Assembly (NCBI GenBank): GCA_964036045.1
Contig: OZ038382.1
Location: 145,340,961-145,404,960 of the forward strand
From: Eutreptiella sp. 'Long Island Sound 2002'
Lineage: Eukaryota; Euglenozoa; Euglenophyceae; Eutreptiales; Eutreptiaceae
Direction: 5' to 3'
Length of the DNA stretch: 64,000 nt
Part shown: one piece after another, positions 41,500 to 53,720 of the stretch
How positions within the stretch are numbered: position 1 is the first letter of the stretch
Layout: each line of letters begins with the position of its first letter
Notes under the pieces: model-generated
The model's database searches: none
Seen by the model: the letters and a program-made list of their open reading frames with translations, nothing else
What the model was told of the DNA's origin: nothing
Translations under genes and position numbers: made by a program

Positions 41500-44400
41500 A
41501 ACACAGTCACCCACACAACAACACAGTGAGCCAAAACAAAAAATTTTGTGTTGACCAGGTGGCGCCCCCCCCCCCCCAGGAAGGACAAGGGTTGGGGCAG
41601 GAGAATGGGGGGGGTACTCCCTACAGGCTAAAGCCATGCCCCTTTGCAACAACTTGGACGTGTTGATGAAAACTGCAGATGCAATCTGGGGCTACCTCTG
41701 TCCCTGTGCTCTCTGTGCTTATCCTCACTCTGCGAGGACAATCTCCTGCATAAATGTGTGATGATCCGTATTTCCCAAACTTGATCATGAGCTTTCTTTT
41801 TGGCTGACTCTCCATCCTACATGGCAAAGTGCTGCACAATTTCTCGGGAATCATGTATCCAGGACCCGGGGGACTGTGCACCTCAACCGAAACCTGAACT
41901 TCACACTAAACAACACCGCGGTTGTGTTTTGTTTGGCATCATCGACTCTTGGGGCTCACTGACGGTTTCCACGTCCCCTCCCGGGACTATGCAAGGGCAG
42001 GGCTTCAGGGAGACAGGGTATGAACACTTGGATGTGTTCTTTGTTGAAAAGAAAATGTGGTACACTCTCAATTACACACCCACATGGCGCACAGGGTAGG
42101 CCTTGAATGGCAGTCCTAATGAAAGGGTCAAACCGCAAAACCAACAAACTTGAAACCCCCCTGCCTCATCCGGATCCCTGTGTCAGCCCAACACTGCATG
42201 CGCTGTTTTAATCACAAGACTTCCTGGGAACCAAAACAACGCGTAATGTATGATTGGAACGGGAGAAGGACTTAAAGAGCTCGCACCCTCCCCACCCCTC
42301 GCAAGAACAACCGTAAAAGCACTGAAAATGATGGACCAACACCTCCTGTTGCCCTGACGAGGGTGTGTTCGCGCGCCCCGTGAAAAAACATCGTTGATGC
42401 CCAGACAGCCATGTCTGTGGAGGTGCATCAAAATCGTGTCCTGAAGGAGGGGCAAAAGGTGGCACAATGGTAATCAGCATTCCTGAGGTACCATCCCCGG
42501 CCCTCAATGGCAGGAGAAACTTGATCTTTATGGACAACAAAGCAATGGAACCGCCAAATTCCGTGGTTCCAAAAGTTGCAGGAAAAAAAAATAACACCTC
42601 ATGTTGTTTGGACAAGGGCGTTGTTCTCGCAAAGGGGGGGGGGGGGTAGTGCATGTATTTACCCTCAGGACCCCTTTTCGATCCGCAAAAGTAATACGGT
42701 CCGCAACACCCCCGTGTGATGGACAGGGTGTGCCTTGCACGAGGTGGGAAAGGAATAAAGCAGATGACTGAGATTGTAGTACACCATTGACCAGGGAGGG
42801 TGCTGCAGCCGGCAGTCAAGCGGGTAGAGACAGATGAGCGAAAACAAAAAAAGCAGAAGCTACGCGGCGCAGCAACCTTTCCTCATATCTGCCTTTCAGG
42901 ATCACAAGAAATGAGGTGCCACATCCATACTGTGCCTACACTTCCTGTGTCCTGGACAAGCAGTATCTTAGAAGAGGGGGGGGGGGGGCGAAACGGTGCC
43001 AATGATGGTGTACTTCCCTACAGCGCAATACCAATCATGAGAAATGACTTCGTTTTGCGGCTGGATTATACCTTGCCCAAAAGTGGGGGTGCAGTGGCAA
43101 TCAACCGAACCTCTTAAACCTGGAAAATTACAGGTTTCCTGGGAACCTTGCACAGAACATGCAGGCACTTTTGAAAGCAAGAAGTCTCACAGGTTGGGGT
43201 GCTTGCAGTGTTTGAAACACTCTGGTGCCGCGGAATCACCGCACAACGCAGCAGCACTCTCAGGCCGTGGCAGGGGCACGGCCAACAGGCAGCATCAGTG
43301 CAGACGCCCCATTCGAGGAGATGTGTGTCGCTGCCCCCCATCCATGACAGGAAGCATGGGGCACCCCGAAGAGATTGTTCTCTTTTTTGACATGGCGCCC
43401 CCTGTGTCCAAGTGTCCTCACGAAATAGTCCGGGATGAGCTGTCAGTTTCGACATCGTAGAAGCATCCTGATCCCAGTATTTTTTTTTGACATCAGACCC
43501 TGATCCCAGTATCCATGCACACGAATAGCACCCCAACGAGTGCGGAAATGGAAGGGGGGAAAATGAGCAAAGGAGCAGAAATGAGGAGATTGCAGAAGCA
43601 CAGTTGTCTTAAGCAGCAACGTCAACAGCAAACCAGGAATCCACTTTCCCCTTCCACTAAAGTATGATGTGAACAAAATTGCCAAATTGGCAGATTGCGG
43701 GTAGATGTCTCACTATCCACCAGATGGGGTAGTCCCATGAATGTAGCTACCATAATTACTCACTGGAAAAGGGTCACATGGAAGCTTAAGAAGTTGATAG
43801 CTGAGCCAGGAAAACTTTGTATGTGGGTTGAGGTTATGGAGGGCAGGGTATGGGGGGCGTTTTTGCACAGAGCAGGCACAGTGCCAATTATTACATTGTT
43901 TATCCCGGGAACACCCCTGAAAACCACCCACCTACAGAAGCATGCATGATCAATTCAAAACAGCATGGGGTTCAGAGTTCAGGACCCTGGGGTGCAGAAT
44001 TCAGGACCCTGGGACTAGTGGCTACCGGAGGTGGATACAGGAGGTGGGGGAGGGGTGTGAGACCTAATTCGGGTGAGCTAAGCGAAGGTATAGGTGGAAC
44101 CTTTGGTAGACCTACCCTGTTTAACAGAGCCACCACCAAGAGCTACTGCGTTGCAACCACTCAAAAGGCACATAACTTCAAACGGGACTGGGAAGAAGGG
44201 AGGATACAAATCGGTAGGAGAAAACCCACCGTCGAAAATGCACTGTCAGAGCGAGCACCTACTGCATATCTGCTTTTCGGTCTATCAGTCTACAACAGGG
44301 CATCAAGAAAATCTTGCGGGTGACGAAGGCGCTCAACATCTGTAAAGAGATAAAGAGACACCATGCATTACTGGCAATTCCGCAAAGAGCTTCCCGCTGC

Positions 44401-45300
44401 TTACTGGCTGGTAGAGACTCTTGGGGGTTGAGACCTGATTAAGGTGGAGGGGTTGGGGGGCGGGGGGTTCAAAAGCATCAAGCTAGGCCTAGCCGTTGCT
44501 ACGAAACCCCCGCACATGCTGATTGTGCCCTCCTTGTCTACTTACAGTATCTTCGTCCCTGGTGCACCGTACAAGAGGTGCACACACCCCATGAACTCGG
44601 TACTCAACTGAATGCGCCGTCAACAGTCCTCGCACAATCAGACGCGAGGCCAAGTTGAAATGGCACTTAAAATGACAGTGGGATGTGCTTTTTATTTGGC
44701 TTTTGGCGCCAAATGAGTGTCATACACACCAGAGGGCGCACTCAATACACAGGTGGATCTGTTCCTTCAGCGGACATCGAGGGCATCAACACATTGATAA
44801 AGAGCAGACTGTGGCATGATGTCTGGGTGTGAGTTCCATGGCCAGCGCTCTGACCACGCACTATCCTTTGCCCGGGTCTAGGCTACCTGAACTCTAACCG
44901 CAAACGGAGGTCCGATCTGAGCCCTCTTGATACCCTCATTTCTCTGATGCAATGATCCGATTTGTTTTTACTGCGGCGTGGCAGTGATGTACGGCATTAC
45001 CATGCATGAGATATTGTGTGCACCCACATGCCCCCCCATGGCAGAGGCTTGGGCAGGAGATAGAAAGAGACCACCTTTCCATTTCTATCAGCGTAAATGG
45101 CTAAACCACTGGCATTAGGGCTTGGCATACCAACTGTCCGGATGTGTGATAATGGGCTATGCTTTATGTCACAGATATGTTGTTCGGCATCGCCACGATA
45201 TCAGTCAGGGAGTACCGGAGAAATAACAGATTACATAAGTGCAGCACAAGCGCGTGCCCCGCCGCCCCCGGCTGCTCGCGCACACACGCACACACACTTA
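41500..45300. other. No confident gene
   Basis: Scattered short frames of protein-like character appear on both strands (for example plus 42467-42600 and minus 42980-43119), without enough support to join. G13 runs occur at 42634-42646 and 42976-42988. Confidence 0.3.
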
Positions 45301-45301
45301 C

Positions 45302-45406
45302 AAGAGTGGTTGGACAAGGTGCACAGTGTGCCGGAGGTTCTGTCATTGTCATTGTATTCCTGAATGAGTATTCTGAGGCTACATTACCACTGTCTCTGAA
45401 GTGGAA
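45302..45406 (-). CDS. Predicted small exon, unknown gene
   Basis: Exactly 35 codons are open between an acceptor with an adjacent branch-like CTAAC (TCACTAACGCAG) and a strong donor CTT/GTAAGT. The peptide starts FHFRDSGNVASEYSF and ends HCAPCPTTL. The intron begins with a TG-rich stretch, as in the exons at 48-58 kb. Its gene is not identified. Confidence 0.35.
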
Positions 45407-45409
45407 CTG

Positions 45410-48400
45410 CGTTAGTGATCACCAGAGAAAATCGCGAGAACTTAATTTTCGAAATAGCATTTGTCATGTCCTGTTCATCTCTGCCGCTCGTAGGACACAC
45501 CCAAGGCGCCCCACGGATTCGGGGCAGGCAGCCTACGCTCTGCACTCATCCTGCGTTCATTCCGCGCTTGTTCTGCGCTTATGCTGACGCCGGTGACAGC
45601 GATAAAGCCGCATGGTGGCCCGAAACAAATGTGCCGTGCAATCGCGCATACACCAGGCGCATGCCCTCTTTCGGCACCGCAAAAACCAACTCAAAAATTA
45701 ACACTCAAAAAACGAGACATGGAGGATGTGGGGCTCTATGAGGATCGCGATGTCAAAAAATCGCGATGGGGAGGGGGTAGACTATGTCCTGAAATGGCTC
45801 GCGATGTGAGTGAAACCCACCCAGAAGGGTTTCGCGGACGTGGAGGAGGGGCTTGTGAATGAGGGTTCGTGTATGTGGAGGGCCTGGGCGCTGATATGTG
45901 GCCTTGCGTGTGACCACTCTCAGTACAGACACATGATTTCGGGTTGGGCACTTGTGAAGTGCAGCGACAAAACGTACTGAATCAGACTGCAAACGTGCTT
46001 GTCGCTGCAAGCAATGCCGGTGCACTGTAGCATGGGAGAACGCACCCACTGTGCTGCGCACTGGGGAAATAAATATGATTCTTGAAAAACATGCCATTAT
46101 CAGCAAGGGCAAAACTGCAGCTGGTTGGGTGCTTTTGGGTGGTGGTCAGACACTCTTGAGTGGCGGTCGGGTGCTGTCGGGTGCAGTGCATACTCATTTG
46201 GCATGTTGTTGGTCGCGACAAGGGAGAGAGAAGTGCCCTGGGCTTTGGATAAGTGACGTCCATGGGTTTGTGTTTGTCCAACATCTTGTCGGAGTCGCTC
46301 GCCGGCTTATCACCACTGATACACCTTGAGCACGCGACCCCCTCCGGCCTTGTGTGCGCATTGCCTTGTCCAAGCCCGGCGTCGTAAATGCCTGCACTTT
46401 GTCGGATTTTCGCAAGCAGAGGTTCTCATGCAAAGATCCAAGAGAACACTACCCCCATGCAGGGCCTCCATGCAGTGCAGTGAGGATCGGGGCAGGGTTG
46501 CGCTTTCGCCTGGTGTTCGGCAGGCAGGGGATGGGCGGCATCCTCACCCTCACCCCTCCTCAGCCCCCTCGCTCGCCTGCTCCCTACCTCCAAGTTTTTT
46601 CACAACAGAGAGAAAGAGAACACTTTTGGTCCGTAAATGTTGCGCCCTCAGACCTCTCCTTCCCATCGCCCGCTCTCGCTCAAGCGCAAACCGGGGGGTT
46701 GTAGCCCCCCCATCAGAAGCGAAACACCATGTCCCCCCATCAAATCAGTGCCATGTGCTTCCCTTGTGATTGCCGTTGACGTTGAAGGGGGCACATCCCG
46801 CGCCGAAACGCATGCCTGTTGGCCAAGCAGCAGTGAATCGCTTTTGTGCGCCAACACAACGATTTGCTGCCCTGCTCTTGCCCTCGCTGTTTCCCGGACG
46901 GTTTGCTCTCTGCAACCGCCGCCACTGCAGCGCGGTGCGTGCTGGGGCCCTGACGCGTGTCTGGTGCACCACTGGCGCCACTGAGCAGGTGCAAACCGGT
47001 TTTGCCTAGCGGTCTGTGCAGTGCCAGTGGCGGACAGTCTGACACTGTGAGCCAACAGACGAATGGTCCATGATACATATGGCAGCCCGAGGGACCTGCC
47101 CTCCATTCCTCCGCAGCAGAGCAGTGAGCCACCCGCAAACATTGCAGTCACAGCACACGCGCCGTTGGGCGCCGAATTGTGGGGGGGGTGGCTTGACCAC
47201 CGGTGATCGAAATACAGAAAATGTGCGCAGTAGCGCGATGAATGCGATGCCTGCGCCCCATACCACGTGAGGCGTGAGGGGGTTCGTGGGTATCTCAGCC
47301 CACGATGACATGTACAAAACTTGGATTCTATGAGGCACTTGACACACCAAACTGTCGTTGCTTTTGCCTTTGCATCTGCAGCAACCGAAAAACTCATGAT
47401 CGGGTGCAAAGGCAGTACAGTCCGGACGTCTGGGGACTGGCAGACCGGCCGTCCATCGGACACGAATTCGGAGGCTGTGGGTGAAAACCACACGTTCTGC
47501 GGTGCACAAACAGAGAACTACGGGAATGCCAGACCCGTGGAAGGGGCTGCCAAGGGGATCGCCGGGGGTCGTGCCTTATGCGGGCCAGAGGTCCATACAA
47601 AGTTGTCCTCTGCCCACAGTCGGCACCTCAGCCGCCAAACCCAATGTCCTGCACATTGGACTGGACGTGTCTGACGCCCGGAAGACCCATAAGGAAACTC
47701 CCCACGTGACACTGGCAGAAGCGACAGAGCTCCACTGATCCACAGATGCGCCCAGAAGAGGGGAAAGGCTGGGGCATTGGGATACCACTGTGGGCTCATG
47801 AGTCCGCCTCACAATAGCACTGGGCAGTCCTAATGCGTTGCGGGGAGGGAGGGACTGCAGGCAGGGGCAAGAGAAGATGCAAAACACGGGAACAGAAAGG
47901 GCAGATGGGGTTACAGAATCAATCAAATGTGTGTCCATTGTCCGGGAGGAGGCTGCCGAGATATCGAGGCGATGGAAGCGGCAGAGCTGGCGATACCGTC
48001 GCTGCAGAAGATGAAAATGGGGCTCATTGTAGCCACATGATCCCGACGGCATTTAAGACTGCACTCACCACATCCGTAGATAAGACGTGCAGGCTTCTTC
48101 ACAACCACGTGTTAGGACCATTGCTCAGCAATGCTGCGCGATGGTTCCTGTTTATCTTTGCTCCACTCAAGGACAGCCGGAGGTTTTGGCAATGGGACGA
48201 CGGTGGTTGACACTAAACCAACGGCATTTGATGGCAACCAATAGCTGTTGCCAATCGGCCAGTGCTCTGTCTGGGCCTATCAGATTTCGGCATTTCTTTT
48301 GCATTTTTGCAGTGCACCAGCAAAATGTTTCTGTGGATACAACTTGAGGAATTTATGGCCCGTACAACCAGAGATACTTGAATGCGTTACCTGAGGACTA

Positions 48401-48460
48401 CAAATAGCCGGTCTGGCGGGAAAAGGCATTTTGCGGAATGGTCCCCCACCACACACACAC
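45410..48460. other. No gene recognised
   Basis: The longest frame is minus 46648-47493 (281 codons), Cys/Ser/His-rich with no known motif. Plus-strand frames overlap it. I see no splice-supported model here. Confidence 0.3.
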
Positions 48461-48462
48461 AC

Positions 48463-48583
48463 CATTGAAAGCCCGCAAGACCCTTGTGAGCTGCTTTGCT
48501 GTGTTGTCAGAGTTTAACACATGTCTAACACATGTCTGGACCCTATTGCCTGAGGTTTGAGGACTGCTCATCAAAGGAGAACC
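48463..48583 (-). CDS. Predicted exon of a minus-strand gene, same style as the Ser/Pro exons
   Basis: It runs from acceptor GGCTGCTGCAG (48584) to donor TTCAATG/GTGTGTGTG (48462), 40 codons plus one base. The start is GSPLMSSPQTSGNRVQTC. It ends with one base of a codon and its intron begins with (TG)n, like the four exons at 50-58 kb. Its phase-0 start does not fit directly behind the exon at 50069-50233, so at least one exon between is needed. Confidence 0.4.
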
Positions 48584-49261
48584 CTGCAGCAGCCGGTGTC
48601 CAGTGCCATGTCTGCTTGGGCTTTGCGAAAATTGAATGTGTACAAGGGAAGGGCCCTTGGAGCCCCTTTTCCAGCCCCCGTCCCCTCCCTGTGAGTGCTC
48701 TAAGGGCTGGCACCTGGCAACTAGCCCTTGGATCCCAAGTGGGGGAGTCCATCCAAGAGCAGGGGGGAGGGAAGAAGCCCCCCCCCCCAACACACACAGT
48801 TGCCATGTCCACTTGCTGACGGAGGAAGAGTCGCACAGCACGTTCATGGGTCTCGCGTTGCCAGAAGCGCTTCTGTGGCCCCAAATTAGAGAAATGAGCA
48901 CATTGACCAGATCCAAAATCCGATTGAGACGGTCCCAACGTCACCCGGACCCGAGAATTCAGAGAACACGAAAGCGGTATTCCCATGTGGAACTGACCTT
49001 TTTGGAGGGCAACCCACAGCAGTGCGTCCCACAAACTCTTTCTGCCTTTCAGAACAGCCCATGTCCAGGTGTATCCTTGTTGCGATGCATTAACACCTGT
49101 CGTTGGCTTGCCTACTGCCGCTGGTTAACCATCCAGAACCGTCAAGGAACCTGCCATCAAAGAAAGGTCCCCACTCCGTCGGTGCTGTGGCAGGTATTTT
49201 GGGGCATAAGTCTTCTGGCTGAGAACCCACCGACACGCTAGGCGCCTTTCCAACCATGGGC

Positions 49262-49325
49262 GCTAACCTGGGGTTCGAGCCTTCGACCTCGGGGTCTTTA
49301 GGAGTGGCGCCGATCGAGTAGCTGC
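49262..49325 (-). repeat. tRNA-like sequence (pol III boxes)
   Basis: On the minus strand a B-box-like GGCTCGAACCC (49271-49281) lies downstream of an A-box-like region (49306-49322), with a tRNA-like spacing. The arms do not fold cleanly, so it is probably a SINE head or pseudo-tRNA. Confidence 0.35.
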
Positions 49326-49471
49326 CTCCTACCCTCAGGTTCGCAACCTGGTGAACTGGGTGTAGAAGACATGTGCTCTAACCAACGTCATTTTCTGACG
49401 AGCTGCTGTCGGGTACCACATGGAGACACAGGAATAAAAAGGGCGCACTCGCAGGCACCCACATCAGGGCA

Positions 49472-49562
49472 GCACCACCACTACCACCACCACGGCCACT
49501 CCTACAATGACAACAACGACAACATCTACGACGACTACGACGACTACGACAACAACGCTACT
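49472..49562. repeat. Trinucleotide microsatellite (CCA/ACC then ACG/ACA)
   Basis: Imperfect CCACTACCACCAC followed by ACAACGACAACATCTACGAC-type triplets. Confidence 0.8.
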
Positions 49563-50068
49563 GCAAAACACACACACACGGCACCATCTGTGGGTTCCGT
49601 CGGCGTGCCATATTCACAATGAAGAGAACTTCGCCTGTTCAACAGAGCCATCCGCCACGTGTGGCCGCAACCGATTCAGTCGGAGACATTCGAACACCTT
49701 CATCTCTGCCCCCTGTGTGACATTCCGTCTGGTTGTTGTTTCTTTACGGGGCCCTGGACATTCACCCGTTGTTCCCTTCGCATGCTGCGTTGGGTTGCTG
49801 CTTTCTGTCGGCCGCTGCGGCCGGTGATCCTGCTGGTGTCGTTTCCGCGTTTGCCCCCCCCCCCCCCCTACACTGTGCCGGTGGCCACCAATCGACACAA
49901 CGCACGCACACACATGACCCAATGCGGTGAGCTCCGCGCAGACAGCAAACACTCACTACGCCCCTCCACGCACGCCCCCAAGCGCACATAACCACACCTG
50001 AGATGCATGATCGCATAGCCCAGGGCAAGACGGCCACGCTTGAACACCCGCAGGCCATGGGCACACAC

Positions 50069-50233
50069 CTTCGAGGGAGGACCGCAACCCCAGCGATGTT
50101 ACACTGCTTCTCGGCGTGACACGGCCTATCGGGGGCGGTGAAATGCTCGGGTGGCGCGAGAGGTCAGCACCGTCCGCCTGGGCTTCGTTGACCAGTCTCG
50201 GCGATGGCAGTGGCAAAGGTGCCGGTGTTGTAG
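50069..50233 (-). CDS. Ser/Pro-rich gene, exon d
   Basis: The exon runs from acceptor CATCTTTTGCAG (50234) to donor CTCGAAG/GTGTGTGCC (50068): 165 bp = 2 bases + 54 codons + 1 base. It encodes TTPAPLPLPSPRLVNEAQ and ADGADLSRHPSISPPP, then a Ser-rich stretch. The ADLSRHP motif parallels AADLSKHP in exon a. Its phase fits exon c exactly (c ends with one base, d supplies two). Probably disordered protein, function unknown. Confidence 0.55.
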
Positions 50234-50330
50234 CTGCAAAAGATGGCGGCAACGTTTGGCACGTCATCGAGGGTCACAAGCGGGTGTGGGGTGGTCCCAT
50301 AACGGCTGGTTGAGCCCTGGCCTCAATGGT

Positions 50331-51180
50331 CCGATATCGAAGGAGGCCCCCGCGTCCTTGTGGCCGGGGCCTCGGTGCTCCCGAAGCGAAAGAGGCCCCT
50401 GCACCAACGCGGCGGGAGCCTGTGTGCTCCCAAAACAAAAGAGGCCCTCGAGCCCATGCAGCAGGAGCCGCGATGATCACAAAGTGAAGGAGGCCCCCAT
50501 GCCCGTGCGGCGGGGGCCTCAGTGGTCCCATATTGAAAGAGGCCCCTGCGTCCTTGCGCTGGGGGCCTCGTTGCTCCCAAAGTGAAGGAAGCACCCGCAC
50601 CAACACGGCGGGTGCCTCTGTGCTACCAAAAAAAAAGAGGCCCTCGAGCCCATGCGACGGGGGCCGCAGTGATCCCAAAGCAAGGGAGGCCCTGGGGCCG
50701 ATGCAGCGGGGTCCTCAGTGGTCCCATAGCGGAGGAGGCACCCATGCCCATGCAGCAGGGGCCTCGGTGATCCCAAAGCGAAGGATGCCCCCACACCCTT
50801 GCGGGGCGGCCCCGGTGGTCCGAAAGCGAAGGAGGCCCCCATGCCCTTACGGCGGGGGCCTCAGTGGTCCCAAAACAAAAGAGGCCCCCGAGCCCATGCG
50901 GCGGGTGCCGCGATGATCCCAACGCGAAGGAGGCCCCGGGGCCGATGCAGCGGGGGCCTCGGTGGTCCCATAGCGGAGGAGGCCCCCACGCCCATGCGGA
51001 GGGGGCCTCGGTGGTCACAAAGCAAAGGAGGCCCCCACGCCCTTGCACAGGGGGCCTGGGTGGTCCTGCAACAAAGGAGGCCCTTGCGCCAACGCAGCGG
51101 GGGCCCTCGGTGCTCCCAAAGCGAAGGAGGCCCCAAAGCCCTTGCGCAGGGGGCCTCGGTGGTCCCAAAGCGAAAGAGGG
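50331..51180. repeat. Second, diverged 49-bp minisatellite array (about 17 copies)
   Basis: Same unit family as the array at 23-26.7 kb (GAAGGAGGCCCCC..GCCC..GCGGCGGGGGCCTCGGTGGTCC pattern). Period 49 was checked at 50338 and 50387. Units differ much more from one another than in the large array, and GAAGGAGG often replaces GGAGGAGG. Confidence 0.9.
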
Positions 51181-51194
51181 CTGGAACCCCTTCA

Positions 51195-51830
51195 CTCCCT
51201 TCCCACTGGGTGTCCCTATCCCCGCACGGCCCGCACCGGACGGGGGGAACGGGTGTAGCCGCCGACAGGGAGGGATGGGTGACCGAAACACCTTCTTCCC
51301 CATCCCAGCGGGTGTCCCATCCCCACACAACCCGCACTGGACCGGGACGACTTGGGTGTAACCACCAACACCGTGGGATAGGGGGCCGGAAACCCTTCAC
51401 CCCCTTCCCATCGGGCATCCCTAGCCCCGCACGGCCGCCGACCGGGGGGACTCGGGTGTATCCGCTGAGCCAGGGAGTTGGTCTCCGAGGTGGTGTCCCT
51501 TTGAACGTCCCTATCCCGCCCGACCATGACGAGACGGGGGGACTCGGGTATAGCTGCCGACCCGGAAACCCTAAACCTCATTCACACCCGATCAGGCGCC
51601 CCCATCCCCGCGCGGCCATCTGATTGCGGGGACTCGGGTGTATCTGCCGAGCTAGGGGTGTGTGAGTACAAGGGCACTGTCCCTTTGGGTGTCTCCATCC
51701 CCGTGCGGCCATCTAACTGTGGGGCCTCAGGTGTAAACGCCGACCCAGGACATCTATGCCTCGTTGTGAACCGACCAAACACCCTTGTTCCCGCACGCCG
51801 TACCATACCATACCATACCTTACCGTAGGC
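51195..51830. repeat. 90-104-bp tandem repeat following the 49-bp array
   Basis: Six or so copies share CATCCC.ATCCCCGC.CGGCC, then GGGGGACTCGGGTGTA..CGCCGA. Starts near 51210, 51309, 51413, 51504, 51594 and 51686. The block ends in a short CCATA tract (51800-51825). Confidence 0.75.
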
Positions 51831-52258
51831 CTATTACTATGTGCTATGTGGGTGTTTCATCCTATTACTGAGGAGGACTGATGGAATTTGCCGGTGTGGG
51901 TGGGACCCAGTGCCGCGGGTCCCTCTGACCGTGCCCGTGGCGGACAAGGTGCCGTTGCCCCCTTCACCAAGGTTCTTCGGGGGGTTCCAATGCACCGGCT
52001 ATCAGGTCCTAGTGGAGGAAAATGAAGAGCACTGGGTGGTGTTGCATTGTTACGTTGCGGTGTTGTGGTTGGGTGTTACCCCGCGGAGAGCCCCTTGGCC
52101 AGACTGGTAGGCCTCCCCGTGGGGGGCCCGGGGCTTTTACCCGTTCCTCTAGCCTTCCCCAGGCTGTCAACTGGGGGTTTACATTCTACAATACTCAGGT
52201 TCATTGTTTATCCTACTACTTTACTTAATACATACACATCCCAATCCTTGTCCGACAA

Positions 52259-52468
52259 ATAAATCCAAATCCAAAGGAGCCCGCAAGTGGGGGGATGGTG
52301 CCCCCTACTGAACACCAAAATCGGTATCTAATTCCAAGCAAACCAAATCAAATCCAAGTCCAAATCCAAGAGAGCCCGTAAGAACAAACTAAACCAAATC
52401 CAATTCCAAATCCCCGAGAGCCCGTAAAAGGGGGGATGGCACCCCCCACTGAACACCAAAATCGGTAT
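52259..52468. repeat. Direct repeat pair, about 65 bp
   Basis: A block ending CTGAACACCAAAATCGGTAT occurs at 52259-52325 and 52408-52468, each copy preceded by ATCCAAATCC-rich sequence and GAGCCCG..A. The 51840-53020 region otherwise has no recognised gene. Confidence 0.7.
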
Positions 52469-53162
52469 GCCTCGGGGGCATCCCTTAGTCCATGGGGGGG
52501 GGCATCTCTTAGTCCACAGGACATCCCAAGGGGGGCCTTCCACACCCCTGACGCCACGCATGCCCTATGGAAGCCAGCCCGGGCTTCCTCAAAGCACGTT
52601 ATGTACCCATGTTGGCGGAAGAGGCCGTGAGGGCCTCCTCGAAGCCCACCAGAATCCGTCGCCCAAGATGGACCTGTGAAGGACCAGAGCAGGAGCAAGG
52701 GGGTGAGAGGGAGGCATACTACAAGCCTCGGAGCGGGCTGGGCCACAGGGAGGCCTACCAAACCCACGCAAACCGCCACCCCCCGGTGGAGCCCGCCCTG
52801 TACCATTGTGGCTCCCCCATGGTGGCCGGCGAGGGGTGGGGCACGCGAACTCACAACCCAGCCGCCGCAGCTGAAGCTGGGTCGTCCCCCAGGTTGCGTG
52901 TTAGCCCAGGGGATCCCCCCCCTGTAACACCCCCACACCACGGTGAGGTCACGTGCCCCTGGGCGGCCGTGGGGGTGAACAGAGCAAGAAAAGCGGTGAT
53001 GAGAATGATACCATGATACCCCAATGATGGCTCAAACAGTGACTGGTGCTCAGGGTTGGCTGCAACTTGGGTTCACCAAGTTATCTCTCTCTACCAGCGA
53101 GCACCGCAGTGTGACGTCACGCTGTCACAAGAGGCCGGCCACCGCACCAACGGTCCAGTCAC

Positions 53163-53241
<79 letters not shown>

Positions 53242-53262
53242 CACACACACACACACACACAC
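53163..53262. repeat. (CA)n microsatellite
   Basis: About 100 bp of CA dinucleotides with one AACA break. Shorter CA runs lie at 53418-53458 and 53780-53812, on either side of exon c. Confidence 0.95.
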
Positions 53263-53483
53263 TATGCAGACACGCCAACACCTGACAAACGCCCTGCGGA
53301 TGGCACAACGAAGCACTGGGCGTGGACGTGAAAACTCCTCGTCAGGCCATGAAAAACAAGGTCACGCGGCCAGGCGCCTTTCGAAAAAAGATCGACACTC
53401 AGAACATAAAGTAAAGAAACACACACACACACACACACAACACACAACACACACACAGGCATCAGCGAAACAGAGACACACAC

Positions 53484-53720
53484 CTTCGAAGGTAGAGCAG
53501 CTGCTTGCCAGTGGCGCACTGGTTCCTGGTGTTGCTGCACTGGCACTCACACCAGTCTGCTCAATTTGCATTGGAAAGAGCTGCGGGGCCCTGCTGGTCA
53601 ATGAAGTCATCGAGGATGAAATAAACAAGCGTTGCGAGGGCCTGGCAGCATCTACACGGTCTTGCTTCGATGTGATTGGCGACAAAGGTGACACCATCAC
53701 TGGACAGGATTGCAGTGGGG
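53484..53720 (-). CDS. Ser/Pro-rich gene, exon c
   Basis: Acceptor TTTTGGTGGATTTTCCAG (53721), donor TTCGAAG/GTGTGTGTC (53483). 237 bp = 2 + 78 codons + 1. Encodes a Ser/Thr/Pro/Gln-rich segment beginning PLQSCPVMVSPLSPITSKQD and ending with TSAPLASSCSTFE. Both phases match its neighbours b and d. Introns on both sides carry CA/TG repeats. Confidence 0.55.

Noticed and set aside
46648-47493. 281-codon minus-strand frame
   Set aside because: Low-information Cys/Ser/His-rich composition and no recognisable domain.
49614-49952. Additional Ser/Pro-gene exon between 48.6 and 50.1 kb
   Set aside because: Several acceptor and donor choices give different frames; none is clearly better.
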